DNA of 35,449 bases from an uncultured Ruminococcus sp. (lineage in GTDB: Bacteria > Bacillota > Clostridia > Oscillospirales > Acutalibacteraceae): positions 24,923 to 60,371 of the forward strand of contig CADBWP010000023.1 in NCBI GenBank assembly GCA_902798365.1, read 5' to 3'. The notes beneath the pieces were generated by a model. That model made no database searches. It was not told the DNA's origin and worked only from the letters and a program-made list of their open reading frames with translations. The position numbers were made by a program, and so were the translations under genes. The stretch's first letter is position 1. Every line of letters begins with the position of its first letter. Shown here one piece after another: positions 26,544 to 33,604 of the stretch.

Positions 26544-27050
26544 ATGAAAAAATTATTAGCCATTACAATAGCTCTTATGCTTGCGGCAATATCGGTGCTT
26601 CCCGTGTTTGCCGAGAATATCCAGAGCCCCAGCGTGGCTCCCATGCCGCCCGTCATCAAGGTCATCGACGATCCCGAAAAGGGTCATGTTGTTATTGACC
26701 GCGACAAAGAGGTGGATCCCGACGGCAAGCAGAAGGTTACCATCACGGGTGTTCCCGAGGACGGCTATGAATTTGAAGGCTGGGATATCGAGGGTGACTA
26801 CGAGCCCATCGGCAAGCTCACAGACAGAGTGCTTGAGCTCATCGCAAAGGGCGATCTTACTGTAAAGCCCCGCTTTGTAAAGAAGGGCGAATCCGGTACC
26901 GAGCCCGCAGGATCCTCCGAAAAGGTGATCGACGACAGCTCCAAGTCTCCACAGACAGGCTCCTCCGCCACACCTTATGTTGTACTCTTTACATCCGTTG
27001 CGGCTCTGTTTGCAGTCGTTGCGATCGCAAAACGCCGTTCCGCAAAATAA
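26544..27050 (+). CDS. Small wall-anchored surface protein with SPQTG sorting signal
   Basis: A 168-residue secreted protein. It has a classical signal peptide (KKLLAITIALMLAAISVLP, cleavage near VFA), then a compact domain of about 80 residues containing KGHVVIDRDKEVDPDGKQ and GYEFEGWDIEGDY, which recalls the InlB B-repeat/beta-grasp modules of Gram-positive surface proteins. A Ser/Gly-rich linker precedes SPQTG, a hydrophobic helix and KRRSAK. This is a complete cell-wall sorting signal of the (S/P)PXTG type recognised by C. difficile SrtB; the sortase gene is directly upstream. Ligand or role outside the cell is unknown. Strong ribosome binding site and own promoter and terminator suggest independent, high expression. 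Confidence 0.85.
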   Translation: MKKLLAITIALMLAAISVLPVFAENIQSPSVAPMPPVIKVIDDPEKGHVVIDRDKEVDPDGKQKVTITGVPEDGYEFEGWDIEGDYEPIGKLTDRVLELIAKGDLTVKPRFVKKGESGTEPAGSSEKVIDDSSKSPQTGSSATPYVVLFTSVAALFAVVAIAKRRSAK

Positions 27051-27061
27051 GTTAATCGTTC

Positions 27062-27091
27062 AAGAGGGATGGCGGCGCTGTCCCTCTTTTT
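27062..27091 (+). terminator. Rho-independent terminator after the SPQTG protein gene
   Basis: AAGAGGGA (27062-27069) pairs perfectly with TCCCTCTT (27081-27088) and runs into six T. Confidence 0.9.
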
Positions 27092-27144
27092 TCTATGAAA
27101 AAATGTATTTTTGTGAGACAAAGAAAGGCGTAAAGCAGTCGCCG

Positions 27145-27211
27145 TTCGCAGAGCTTTAGATTCATAGGATTTTATATTCGCAGAGCTTTGGATTCGCAGA
27201 ACTTTAGACCC
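27145..27211 (+). repeat. Three copies of a 19-base TTCGCAGAGCTTTAGATTC element
   Basis: Copies at 27145-27163, 27177-27195 and 27193-27211 differ by one to five bases. The first is preceded by CGCCG and the third is followed by CGCCG, and the 108-base units downstream carry a similar CGCCGTTGCAGAAAC segment, so the two repeat families look related. No gene is seen here. Confidence 0.75.
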
Positions 27212-27251
27212 GCCGTTCCGGAAAAGCTTTGTCAGCACAAACTGTTAAAAA

Positions 27252-27507
27252 GGCGGAGAAAGCGCTCACCGGCACCCTACCGATTGCTATTTTACAGAAC
27301 AATTTGATGTTTCGACCCGCCGTTGCAGAAACCCTTAGTCTATCTACAAGTTTTCAAAAGGCGGAGATAGTGCCCACCGGCACCCTACCGATTGCTATTT
27401 TACAGAACAATTTGATGTTTCGACCCGCCGTTGCAGAAACACTTGGTTTATCTACAAGTTTTCAAAAGGCGGAGATAGTGCCCACCGGCACCCGGCACTG
27501 GGAGGTA
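27252..27507 (+). repeat. 108-bp tandem repeat, about 2.3 units, in the leader of the LCP gene
   Basis: Units start at 27252, 27360 and 27468 (GGCGGAGA in each), exactly 108 bases apart. The first two are nearly identical over their whole length; the third breaks off after about 25 bases, just before the ribosome binding site of the LCP gene. Each of the later units carries a GTGCC-CACC-GGCAC hairpin, and GGCGG can pair with a CCGCC about 60 bases downstream. The gap 27051-27512 holds only the upstream terminator and these repeats, and I could not find a convincing promoter. Confidence 0.85.
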
Positions 27508-27512
27508 TATGA

Positions 27513-28862
27513 TTGTCAGAAGAAATTAAAAACACGGAAGAAGCCGTGCCCGAACAGGCTAAAGCCGAAAGCACGGGCAGCGGCGAAACAAAAAGCGAAG
27601 CCGTCGGCAGCAAGCGCAGAACGCGCGCCCCAAAGCAGACCCCCGAGGAAGCGCTAAGGGAGGTTCTTGAGGCAAGAGCCGAGCTTGAGGCGGAGCAGGA
27701 GGATGACGAGGAAGGCTCGGAGGGCAAGAAAAAACGCCGCCGCCACCATCATCACCATCACCACCACCACAGCAAAAGACGTCACAGACGCAGAAAAATC
27801 AAAAAGCGTATAAAGCGTATCCTTTTGACGATAGGCTTGTTCGTGCTTATCGCCGCCGTTGCGATAGGCGCGTCGATTTACGCCATGTACAAGCAGGGCA
27901 AGGTGGAGCTTACCGCAAAAACCTACAATATAACCGCGCCCGATGACGTTGACGTGGGCAACAACGGCAAATATGTGATATACAACGGCGAGCGATACAC
28001 CTTCAACAACAACAATATCAACATACTGTTTTTGGGCATAGACAAAAAGAACAGCATGACCGACAGCTCGGGTGCGACAAAGAGAAACCTGTCCGACGTT
28101 ATCGCGGTGTGCTCCATCAACCCCAAAAGCGGCGAGATCTCAATAATCAACGTTCCGCGTGATATTATGACCGACGTTTCGGTCTATTCCTCTGAAGGAG
28201 GCTACGTGGGTCGTGAAAAAATGCAGATAGCTGCCGCTTATTCCTACGGCGACGGCGCTCACTCAAGCTGCGTAAACTCCAAGGAGGCTGTTTCGCGCCT
28301 GTTTTACAACGTGCCCATCACCATCTATATTTCGCTCAACCTCGACGGTGTTCAGGACATCAACGACAGCGTGGGCGGCGTGGATGTGGTTTCTCCCGAG
28401 ACCATCGGCAGTTTTGTAAAGGGAGAGTCCTATCACCTTGAAGGCATCAACGCCAAATACTTTGTTGAGCTGCGCGCCATGGATCGCGCCGACGCAAACC
28501 TGCTGAGAAACGAACGCCAAAAGGTGTATATGAACGCGTTTTTGAAGAAGTTCATCACGGCTACCAAAAAGGATATTTCGGTTCCGGTTGACCTGTTCAA
28601 CGCCTCGGCGCCGTATTCCTGCACAAACCTCAACGCCGACAAGGTAACATACCTTGCCACCGAGTTTATCGTTAACCGCACCATGAGCTTTAACTATCAC
28701 TCGGTTCCGGTTGACGTCACTCAGTCGGGCAACCACGCCGAAAACTACGTAAAGGAAAAGGAATTTTACGAGATGTTCCTCAGCGTGTTTTACACCAAGG
28801 AGGGCGAATCCTCCAAGACCAAAACGACCGCTGCCCCCGAGGCAACAGAGATCAGAGAATAG
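27513..28862 (+). CDS. LytR-CpsA-Psr (LCP) family cell-wall glycopolymer transferase
   Basis: The start is a TTG at 27513, seven bases after GGAGG; an overlapping ATG at 27509 is in another frame and stops at once. The 449-residue protein has a cytoplasmic acidic/basic N-terminus (about 1-105) with nine consecutive His (27744-27770) flanked by Arg/Lys. One membrane helix (about 108-130) follows, then an extracellular LCP domain: INILFLGIDKKN, NLSDVIAVCSINPKSGE, IINVPRDIMTDV with the conserved Arg-Asp, DSVGGVDVVSPE, and RNERQKVYMNAFLKKF. LCP enzymes transfer teichoic acid-like or capsular polymers from lipid carrier to peptidoglycan. The C-terminal TEIRE and stop come from the purine-rich repeat. 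Confidence 0.93.
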   Translation: MSEEIKNTEEAVPEQAKAESTGSGETKSEAVGSKRRTRAPKQTPEEALREVLEARAELEAEQEDDEEGSEGKKKRRRHHHHHHHHHSKRRHRRRKIKKRIKRILLTIGLFVLIAAVAIGASIYAMYKQGKVELTAKTYNITAPDDVDVGNNGKYVIYNGERYTFNNNNINILFLGIDKKNSMTDSSGATKRNLSDVIAVCSINPKSGEISIINVPRDIMTDVSVYSSEGGYVGREKMQIAAAYSYGDGAHSSCVNSKEAVSRLFYNVPITIYISLNLDGVQDINDSVGGVDVVSPETIGSFVKGESYHLEGINAKYFVELRAMDRADANLLRNERQKVYMNAFLKKFITATKKDISVPVDLFNASAPYSCTNLNADKVTYLATEFIVNRTMSFNYHSVPVDVTQSGNHAENYVKEKEFYEMFLSVFYTKEGESSKTKTTAAPEATEIRE

Positions 28863-28868
28863 AGAAAA
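28845..28868 (+). repeat. AGAGATTAG purine-rich repeat, copy 4
   Basis: ACAGAGATCAGAGAATAGAG spans the stop codon of the LCP gene and differs from copy 1 (2416) by a single base over these 20 positions. It encodes the last residues TEIRE. Confidence 0.8.
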
Positions 28869-28904
28869 GAGCCGGCGTTATCAAGAGTAACGTCGGCTCT
28901 TTTT
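28868..28904. terminator. Bidirectional terminator between LCP and lipoprotein genes
   Basis: AGAGCCGGCGTTA (28868-28880) pairs with TAACGTCGGCTCT (28888-28900), 13 bp with one wobble, loop of 7, followed by T5 on the plus strand. It separates convergent genes. Confidence 0.9.
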
Positions 28905-28912
28905 GCGTTTGC

Positions 28913-29278
28913 TTATTGCTTTACAAGGTGATAGGACGACAACGTTTCCTCAAGGTCGAGGGTGGTGTCGGTCAGGGTATAGGTATAAACCTTTTCGTCT
29001 GTCCAGCTTTCCATGTTGACGGTCACGGTTTTGGCAGCCTCGTCAAGCTTATAGGTGCCGTTGCTCTTAAAGCCCGTGGTCTCGCCGTCAAGCGTGCATT
29101 TGCCGCTGCCGTCAAAGGTCCATGTCCAGTTGCCGTTTACCTCGTCGATCTGCTTCCAGCTGCCGGCTATGGCGTCCTTTGAGCCGCCGTCTGCGGAGCC
29201 GCCTCCGCATGCGGTCAGCACAGCCGCAAGCATTACCGCGATAAGCGCGATTGATAGGATTCCTGCTATTTTTTTCAT
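28913..29278 (-). CDS. Small lipoprotein with a lipocalin-like/DUF5640-like beta domain
   Basis: From the ATG at 29278 (GGAGGTG six bases upstream) the product is 121 residues. It has a lipoprotein signal KKIAGILSIALIAVMLAAVL with lipobox LTAC, a GGGSADGG linker, then a beta-rich domain opening IAGSWKQIDEVNGNWTWTF with DGSGKCTLDGE and GTYKLDEAAKTVTVNM. The pattern GSW...F..DG.......G.Y resembles small lipocalin-like/DUF5640 lipoproteins of Firmicutes; no function is established. The frame is open 13 codons further upstream but that covers the ribosome binding site. Confidence 0.85.
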   Translation of the reverse strand: MKKIAGILSIALIAVMLAAVLTACGGGSADGGSKDAIAGSWKQIDEVNGNWTWTFDGSGKCTLDGETTGFKSNGTYKLDEAAKTVTVNMESWTDEKVYTYTLTDTTLDLEETLSSYHLVKQ

Positions 29279-29307
29279 TGGTAACACCTCCGTTTTCGGT
29301 TGCTTTG

Positions 29308-29336
29308 AGTATATCATATTGCTTTTTTTATGTCAA
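29308..29336 (-). promoter_or_regulatory. Promoter of the small lipoprotein gene
   Basis: On the minus strand TTGACA (29336-29331), 17-base spacer, TATACT (29313-29308): close to consensus, 29 bases before the start codon. Confidence 0.8.
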
Positions 29337-29412
29337 GAAACACGGCAAAACCTGACATAAATCAGCAATAAAGCGCCGTTTTTAGGTGTTAGCACACCAA
29401 TACACATGCATA

Positions 29413-29486
29413 AAAGGAAATTATTTGTAGAAAAAGCAAAAAATAATTTACAATTTTATAATATCTATTGATTTTTAATTTCCTTT
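29413..29486. promoter_or_regulatory. Two overlapping inverted repeats upstream of the small surface protein gene
   Basis: AAAGGAAATTA (29413-29423) is the exact inverse of TAATTTCCTTT (29476-29486), whose position falls in the promoter spacer. AAATTATTT (29418-29426), sharing six bases with the first arm, is the exact inverse of AAATAATTT (29441-29449). The two pairings exclude each other. The DNA is very AT-rich, so chance is possible. Confidence 0.4.
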
Positions 29487-29496
29487 ATGGTATTTT
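29468..29496 (+). promoter_or_regulatory. Promoter of the small surface protein gene
   Basis: TTGATT (29468-29473), 17-base spacer, TATTTT (29491-29496), 29 bases before the start. The -35 and following bases match those of the importer promoter at 6590. Confidence 0.5.
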
Positions 29497-29525
29497 ATTA
29501 GTGCAAAACTATTTGGAAGGAAGTA

Positions 29526-29933
29526 ATGGAATTGAGAGCAAAGGTTATCAGTATTCTTCTTGCGGTTTGCGTATTGGTTACAATGGGAGCGCTCAGCTTT
29601 TCCGTAGCGAATGCGGAGACAAGCTATCAGAACAATCCCGTTGAGTACGGTACTTTGGCAACTCCTCAGATACCCGATCTGACCACCGCCACTTATGCGG
29701 CAGGCACCGGCGAGACTGTCAATGCGACTCTTGCAAACACCAACATTACTGCTACAGGCAGCGCAACAAGCGATTCCGCTACCTCGGATTCCACAAAGGA
29801 CAACACAGCCAACGGCTCCATCCCCACCAACGAGGGCAATGCAACAGTTTGGATCTTTGCAGGCATCATCGTTCTTGCGGCAGCTGCAGGCGTAGCGTTC
29901 TTCACCGTTTCCAAGAAGAAGAGCAGTAAGTAA
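29526..29933 (+). CDS. Small secreted protein with a sorting-signal-like C-terminus
   Basis: A 135-residue protein not recognised as any named family. It has a signal peptide (residues 1-30, ending SVANA), a Thr/Ala/Asn/Ser-rich low-complexity middle with repeated ATSDS, and a C-terminal block GSIPTNEGNATV, a hydrophobic helix of about 20 residues and SKKKSSK. That architecture is a cell-wall sorting signal, but the pentapeptide is non-canonical (SIPTN instead of SPQTG or NPQTN). It may be another substrate of the nearby sortase B or simply a membrane-anchored stalk. GGAAGGA precedes the ATG; a strong terminator follows. Confidence 0.75.
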   Translation: MELRAKVISILLAVCVLVTMGALSFSVANAETSYQNNPVEYGTLATPQIPDLTTATYAAGTGETVNATLANTNITATGSATSDSATSDSTKDNTANGSIPTNEGNATVWIFAGIIVLAAAAGVAFFTVSKKKSSK

Positions 29934-29952
29934 TAATCAATTTCTAAAGACT

Positions 29953-29980
29953 ATAGAGGCGGCATGACCGCCTCTATTTT
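29953..29980 (+). terminator. Rho-independent terminator after the small surface protein gene
   Basis: ATAGAGGCGG (29953-29962) pairs perfectly with CCGCCTCTAT (29968-29977) around a 5-base loop, followed by a T-rich tail. Confidence 0.9.
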
Positions 29981-30050
29981 CATTTTTGGGGGATCAACAA
30001 TGCTTCGTACAAAAGCACATGATGTTCCGCCGGCTCATTTCATTTATCTC

Positions 30051-30079
30051 TTGCAAAACGTCGTGAATAGTGCTAAAAT
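30051..30079 (+). promoter_or_regulatory. Promoter of ilvD
   Basis: TTGCAA (30051-30056), 17-base spacer, TAAAAT (30074-30079). The leader of about 30 bases is too short for a T-box or leader-peptide attenuator. Confidence 0.6.
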
Positions 30080-30117
30080 AGATGTTGATAACAATAATTC
30101 CGAAAGGACTGTTTTTT

Positions 30118-31776
30118 ATGAATAGTGATGCAGTAAGAACCCCGATAAAATGTGCGCCCCAGCGCTCGCTTTTCCGCGCGCTCGGCATGACCGACGAAGA
30201 GCTTCAAAAGCCCCTGATAGGCATAGTAAGCTCTTATAACGAGATCGTGCCCGGTCACATGAACATAGATAAAATCGTAAACGCCGTAAAAACAGGCGTT
30301 TCGCTTGCGGGCGGCAATCCCATCGTTTTTCCCGCAATTGCGGTTTGTGACGGCATAGCAATGGGTCACAAGGGCATGAAGTACTCGCTTGTTACGCGCG
30401 ACCTCATTGCCGATTCCACCGAGTCAATGGCTATAGCCCACGCGTTTGACGCCTTGGTAATGGTTCCCAACTGCGACAAAAACGTGCCCGGTCTGCTTAT
30501 GGCGGCTGCGCGTCTTAACATACCCACCATTTTTGTAAGCGGCGGTCCCATGCTCGCAGGCAGGTTCTCGGGCAACAAAACCAGCCTTTCAAGCATGTTT
30601 GAGGCGGTAGGCTCTTTCAACTCGGGCAAAATAACCGAGGACGAGCTGCTTGAATACGAGCACAAGACCTGCCCCAGCTGCGGCTCCTGCTCGGGCATGT
30701 ACACCGCAAATTCCATGAACTGCCTCACCGAGGTTCTGGGCATGGGTCTGCGCGGCAACGGCACCATCCCCGCGGTTTATTCCGAAAGACTTCAGCTTGC
30801 CAAGCACGCCGGCATGAAGATAATGGAGCTGCTTGAAAAAGACATTAAGCCGCGCGACATAATGACCGAGGACGCGTTCCGCAACGCTCTTACAATGGAC
30901 ATGGCTTTGGGCTGCTCCACCAACTCAATGCTCCACCTGCCGGCAATCGCCCACGAGTGCGGCATAGACCTCAACCCCGACATCGCAAACGGAATAAGCG
31001 CACACACCCCCAACCTTTGCCACCTTGCGCCCGCGGGCAGAACCTATATGGAGGATCTTAACGAGGCAGGCGGCGTTTATGCCGTTATGAACGAGATAAA
31101 CAAGCTCGGTCTGCTCAAAACCGACATCATCACCTGCACGGGCAAAACCGTTGCAGAAAACATCGAGGGCGTTGTCAACAAGAACCCCGACGTTATCCGC
31201 CCCGTAGAAAAGCCCTACAGCGCCACAGGCGGCATAGCGGTGCTCAGAGGAAATTTAGCTCCCGACAGCTGCGTTGTAAAGCGTTCGGCAGTCGCTCCCG
31301 AAATGCTCAAGCATTCGGGTCCCGCAAAGGTTTATGACTGCGAGGAGGACGCAATGTCGGCTATCATGCGCGGCGAGATAGAGGAGGGCGACGTTGTTGT
31401 TATCCGCTATGAGGGTCCCAAGGGCGGCCCCGGCATGAGAGAAATGCTCAATCCCACCTCTGCCATCATGGGCATGGGCTTGGGCAGCACCGTGGCGCTT
31501 ATCACCGACGGACGCTTTTCGGGCGCAACCAGAGGCGCGTCAATCGGCCACGTATCACCCGAGGCGGCTGTGGGCGGTCCCATCGCGCTTGTTCGCAACG
31601 GCGACATCATCGAGATAGACATTCCCGCCAACACCATCAACCTTATGGTGTCCGATGAAGAGCTTGCACGCCGCAAGGCGGAGTGGCAGCCGCGCGAGCC
31701 CAAGATCACCACGGGCTACCTTGCGCGTTACGCAAAGCAGGTATCCTCGGGCGCTCAGGGCGCGGTGCTTTCGTAA
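30118..31776 (+). CDS. ilvD: Dihydroxy-acid dehydratase
   Basis: A 552-residue protein with full IlvD/Edd features: NCDKNVPG (Cys119), [19 protein letters not shown] (Cys191 among the cluster ligands), [28 protein letters not shown] and [20 protein letters not shown]. It converts 2,3-dihydroxy-3-methylvalerate or -isovalerate to the 2-keto acids in isoleucine and valine synthesis, using an Fe-S cluster that is typically oxygen-sensitive. The ATG at 30118 follows GAAAGGA; codons upstream to 30082 overlap the promoter region. It stands alone, without other ilv genes nearby, and has its own terminator. Confidence 0.97.
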   Translation: MNSDAVRTPIKCAPQRSLFRALGMTDEELQKPLIGIVSSYNEIVPGHMNIDKIVNAVKTGVSLAGGNPIVFPAIAVCDGIAMGHKGMKYSLVTRDLIADSTESMAIAHAFDALVMVPNCDKNVPGLLMAAARLNIPTIFVSGGPMLAGRFSGNKTSLSSMFEAVGSFNSGKITEDELLEYEHKTCPSCGSCSGMYTANSMNCLTEVLGMGLRGNGTIPAVYSERLQLAKHAGMKIMELLEKDIKPRDIMTEDAFRNALTMDMALGCSTNSMLHLPAIAHECGIDLNPDIANGISAHTPNLCHLAPAGRTYMEDLNEAGGVYAVMNEINKLGLLKTDIITCTGKTVAENIEGVVNKNPDVIRPVEKPYSATGGIAVLRGNLAPDSCVVKRSAVAPEMLKHSGPAKVYDCEEDAMSAIMRGEIEEGDVVVIRYEGPKGGPGMREMLNPTSAIMGMGLGSTVALITDGRFSGATRGASIGHVSPEAAVGGPIALVRNGDIIEIDIPANTINLMVSDEELARRKAEWQPREPKITTGYLARYAKQVSSGAQGAVLS

Positions 31777-31817
31777 TGACGGTTGGCACGACCCATATTT
31801 TATAAAGAAAAAAGCTC

Positions 31818-31844
31818 AAAGGGCGGACTGTGTTCGCCCTTTTA
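31818..31844 (+). terminator. Rho-independent terminator after ilvD
   Basis: AAAGGGCG (31818-31825) pairs with CGCCCTTT (31835-31842), followed by a T-rich tail. It ends only about 25 bases before the next start codon. Confidence 0.85.
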
Positions 31845-31845
31845 T

Positions 31846-31858
31846 TTCTAATTTAGAA
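31846..31858. promoter_or_regulatory. Palindrome in front of the ABC exporter operon
   Basis: TTCTAA-T-TTAGAA is a perfect 6-bp palindrome nine bases before the ATG. It could be a regulator's operator; no regulator gene is in the window. Confidence 0.35.
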
Positions 31859-31867
31859 CAATGATAC

Positions 31868-33604
31868 ATGTTTAAGCTGAGAAGATTTTTAAAGGACTAT
31901 AAAAAAGAATGTATAATAGGTCCCCTGTGCAAGCTGTTTGAGGCTATACTGGAGCTGTTTGTGCCGCTTGTAATGGCAAACATAATCAACGTGGGCATAG
32001 TTGAGCTTCACGACGGCGGATACGTACTGCGCATGAGCGGACTGCTTGTGCTGCTTGCGGCTCTGGGCTGGACGAGCGCGATGTTTACTCAGTACTTTGC
32101 CTCGCGTGCCTCTCAGGGAGCAGGCACCAAGATACGCGCCGAGCTGTACAGGCACATCAACAGCCTGTCGCACGCAGAGCTTGACCGCCTGGGAACGCCG
32201 TCGCTGATAACCCGCGTGACCAACGACACAAATCAGGTGCAGCAAAGCATAGCCATGATGATCCGCCTGCTCACGCGCGCGCCGTTCATCATTGCAGGCT
32301 CGCTTGTTATGGCAATGACCATCAATCTGAAAATGTCGCTTATCTTTTTTGCCGCGTCGCTGCTTATCGCGCTCACGCTTTATTTGGTGATGAGCCGCAG
32401 CCTGCCGATTTTTACCCTTGTTCAGAAAAAGCTTGACAGAATAGGGCTTTTGGCGCGTGAAAACCTGTCGGGCAGCCGCGTTATACGCGCGTTTTCAAAG
32501 CAAAAGACCGAGTGTGAGCGAGTTGACCGTGCGACAGAGGATCTGGCAAAAACCTCCGTGCGCGTAAGCATGCTTTCCGCCTTGCTAAGCCCTGTGACCT
32601 ACGCAGTTACCTGTCTTGCAATTATAGCGATCCTGTGGTTCGGTGCGTTAAATGTCAATGCCGGAGAGATGCAGACGGGCGACATCGTTGCGCTTGTAAG
32701 CTATATGACGCAGATTTTGCTTGCAATGGTGGTCGTGGCAAACCTTGTTATCCTTATGACCCGTTCAAGCGCCTGCGCAAAGCGCATTAACGAGGTGTTT
32801 GAAACCGAGCCGGGCGTTAAACAAAATTCCGATAAAGAAATAAAAGTCGATACATCGCTCGACACGCCCCACATCCGCTTTGACAACGTCAGCTTCAACT
32901 ACTCGGGCGGCGACGACGAGCTTACAGGCGTGAGCTTCAGCGTCATGCGCGGACAGACGGTGGGAATAATAGGCGGAACAGGCAGCGGAAAAACCACGCT
33001 GATAAGCCTTATCCCAAGGTTTTACGACGTAAAAAGCGGCGCGGTTTATATCGACGGCGCCGATGTGCGCGACTATCCCTTTGCTCAGCTGAGGCGGCAG
33101 ATAGGCTTTGTGCCGCAGCAGAGCGTGCTGTTCGGCGGCACCATTCGCGACAACATGAGGTGGAGAGCGCCTGCTGCGTCAGATGAAGAGATAATAAACG
33201 CCCTTAAAATCGCGCAGGCATACGACTTTGTGCAAAAGCTCCCAAAGGGGCTCGACAGCCGGGTGGAGCAGGGCGGCAAAAACTTCAGCGGCGGTCAGCG
33301 CCAACGTCTTTGCATAGCCCGCGCCCTTGTGGGCAGCCCTCGGCTGCTCATTCTTGACGACAGCTTTTCCGCGCTCGACCTTGCCACCGACGCCGCTCTG
33401 CGCAAGGCTCTGCGCGAATCCACTCACGGAATGACCGTGATGATAGTCACCCAGCGCAGCGCCACCGTAAAAAACTGCGACCTTATTCTGGTTGTTGAGG
33501 ACGGAAAAATCGCAGGCAGCGGCACTCACGCCGAGCTGTTTGAGAGCTGCGGCATTTACCGCGACATCTGCCTCTCGCAGCAGACAGAGGAGGTGGGCGC
33601 GTGA
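31868..33604 (+). CDS. Heterodimeric ABC exporter, half with degenerate ATP site
   Basis: The 578-residue half-transporter has a six-helix exporter domain (about 1-310) and an ATPase domain: Walker A GGTGSGKTT (369-377), signature NFSGGQ (472-477), Walker B LILDD with Asp498 where the catalytic Glu should be, and Gln529 in place of the switch His. These replacements mark it as the degenerate-site partner, like TM287 or BmrC-type halves. The start matches the family (MFKLRRFLKDYKKECI) but has no recognisable Shine-Dalgarno sequence. Its stop overlaps the next start by four bases (GTGA), so the two halves are made together. It probably exports drugs, lipids or peptides. Confidence 0.94.
   Translation: MFKLRRFLKDYKKECIIGPLCKLFEAILELFVPLVMANIINVGIVELHDGGYVLRMSGLLVLLAALGWTSAMFTQYFASRASQGAGTKIRAELYRHINSLSHAELDRLGTPSLITRVTNDTNQVQQSIAMMIRLLTRAPFIIAGSLVMAMTINLKMSLIFFAASLLIALTLYLVMSRSLPIFTLVQKKLDRIGLLARENLSGSRVIRAFSKQKTECERVDRATEDLAKTSVRVSMLSALLSPVTYAVTCLAIIAILWFGALNVNAGEMQTGDIVALVSYMTQILLAMVVVANLVILMTRSSACAKRINEVFETEPGVKQNSDKEIKVDTSLDTPHIRFDNVSFNYSGGDDELTGVSFSVMRGQTVGIIGGTGSGKTTLISLIPRFYDVKSGAVYIDGADVRDYPFAQLRRQIGFVPQQSVLFGGTIRDNMRWRAPAASDEEIINALKIAQAYDFVQKLPKGLDSRVEQGGKNFSGGQRQRLCIARALVGSPRLLILDDSFSALDLATDAALRKALRESTHGMTVMIVTQRSATVKNCDLILVVEDGKIAGSGTHAELFESCGIYRDICLSQQTEEVGA

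Noticed and set aside
27252-27507. CRISPR array
   Set aside because: The units are contiguous 108-bp copies without unique spacers, and no cas genes are present.
27229-27657. A repeat protein encoded across the 108-bp units (36-residue repeats)
   Set aside because: The period is a multiple of three so the frame stays open by construction, but it starts with an unsupported TTG, crosses into the LCP gene in another frame, and the near-identity of the units extends to silent positions.
29978-30117. T-box or branched-chain amino acid attenuator before ilvD
   Set aside because: The predicted leader is about 30 bases, with no T-box core motif and no leader peptide rich in Ile, Val or Leu codons.
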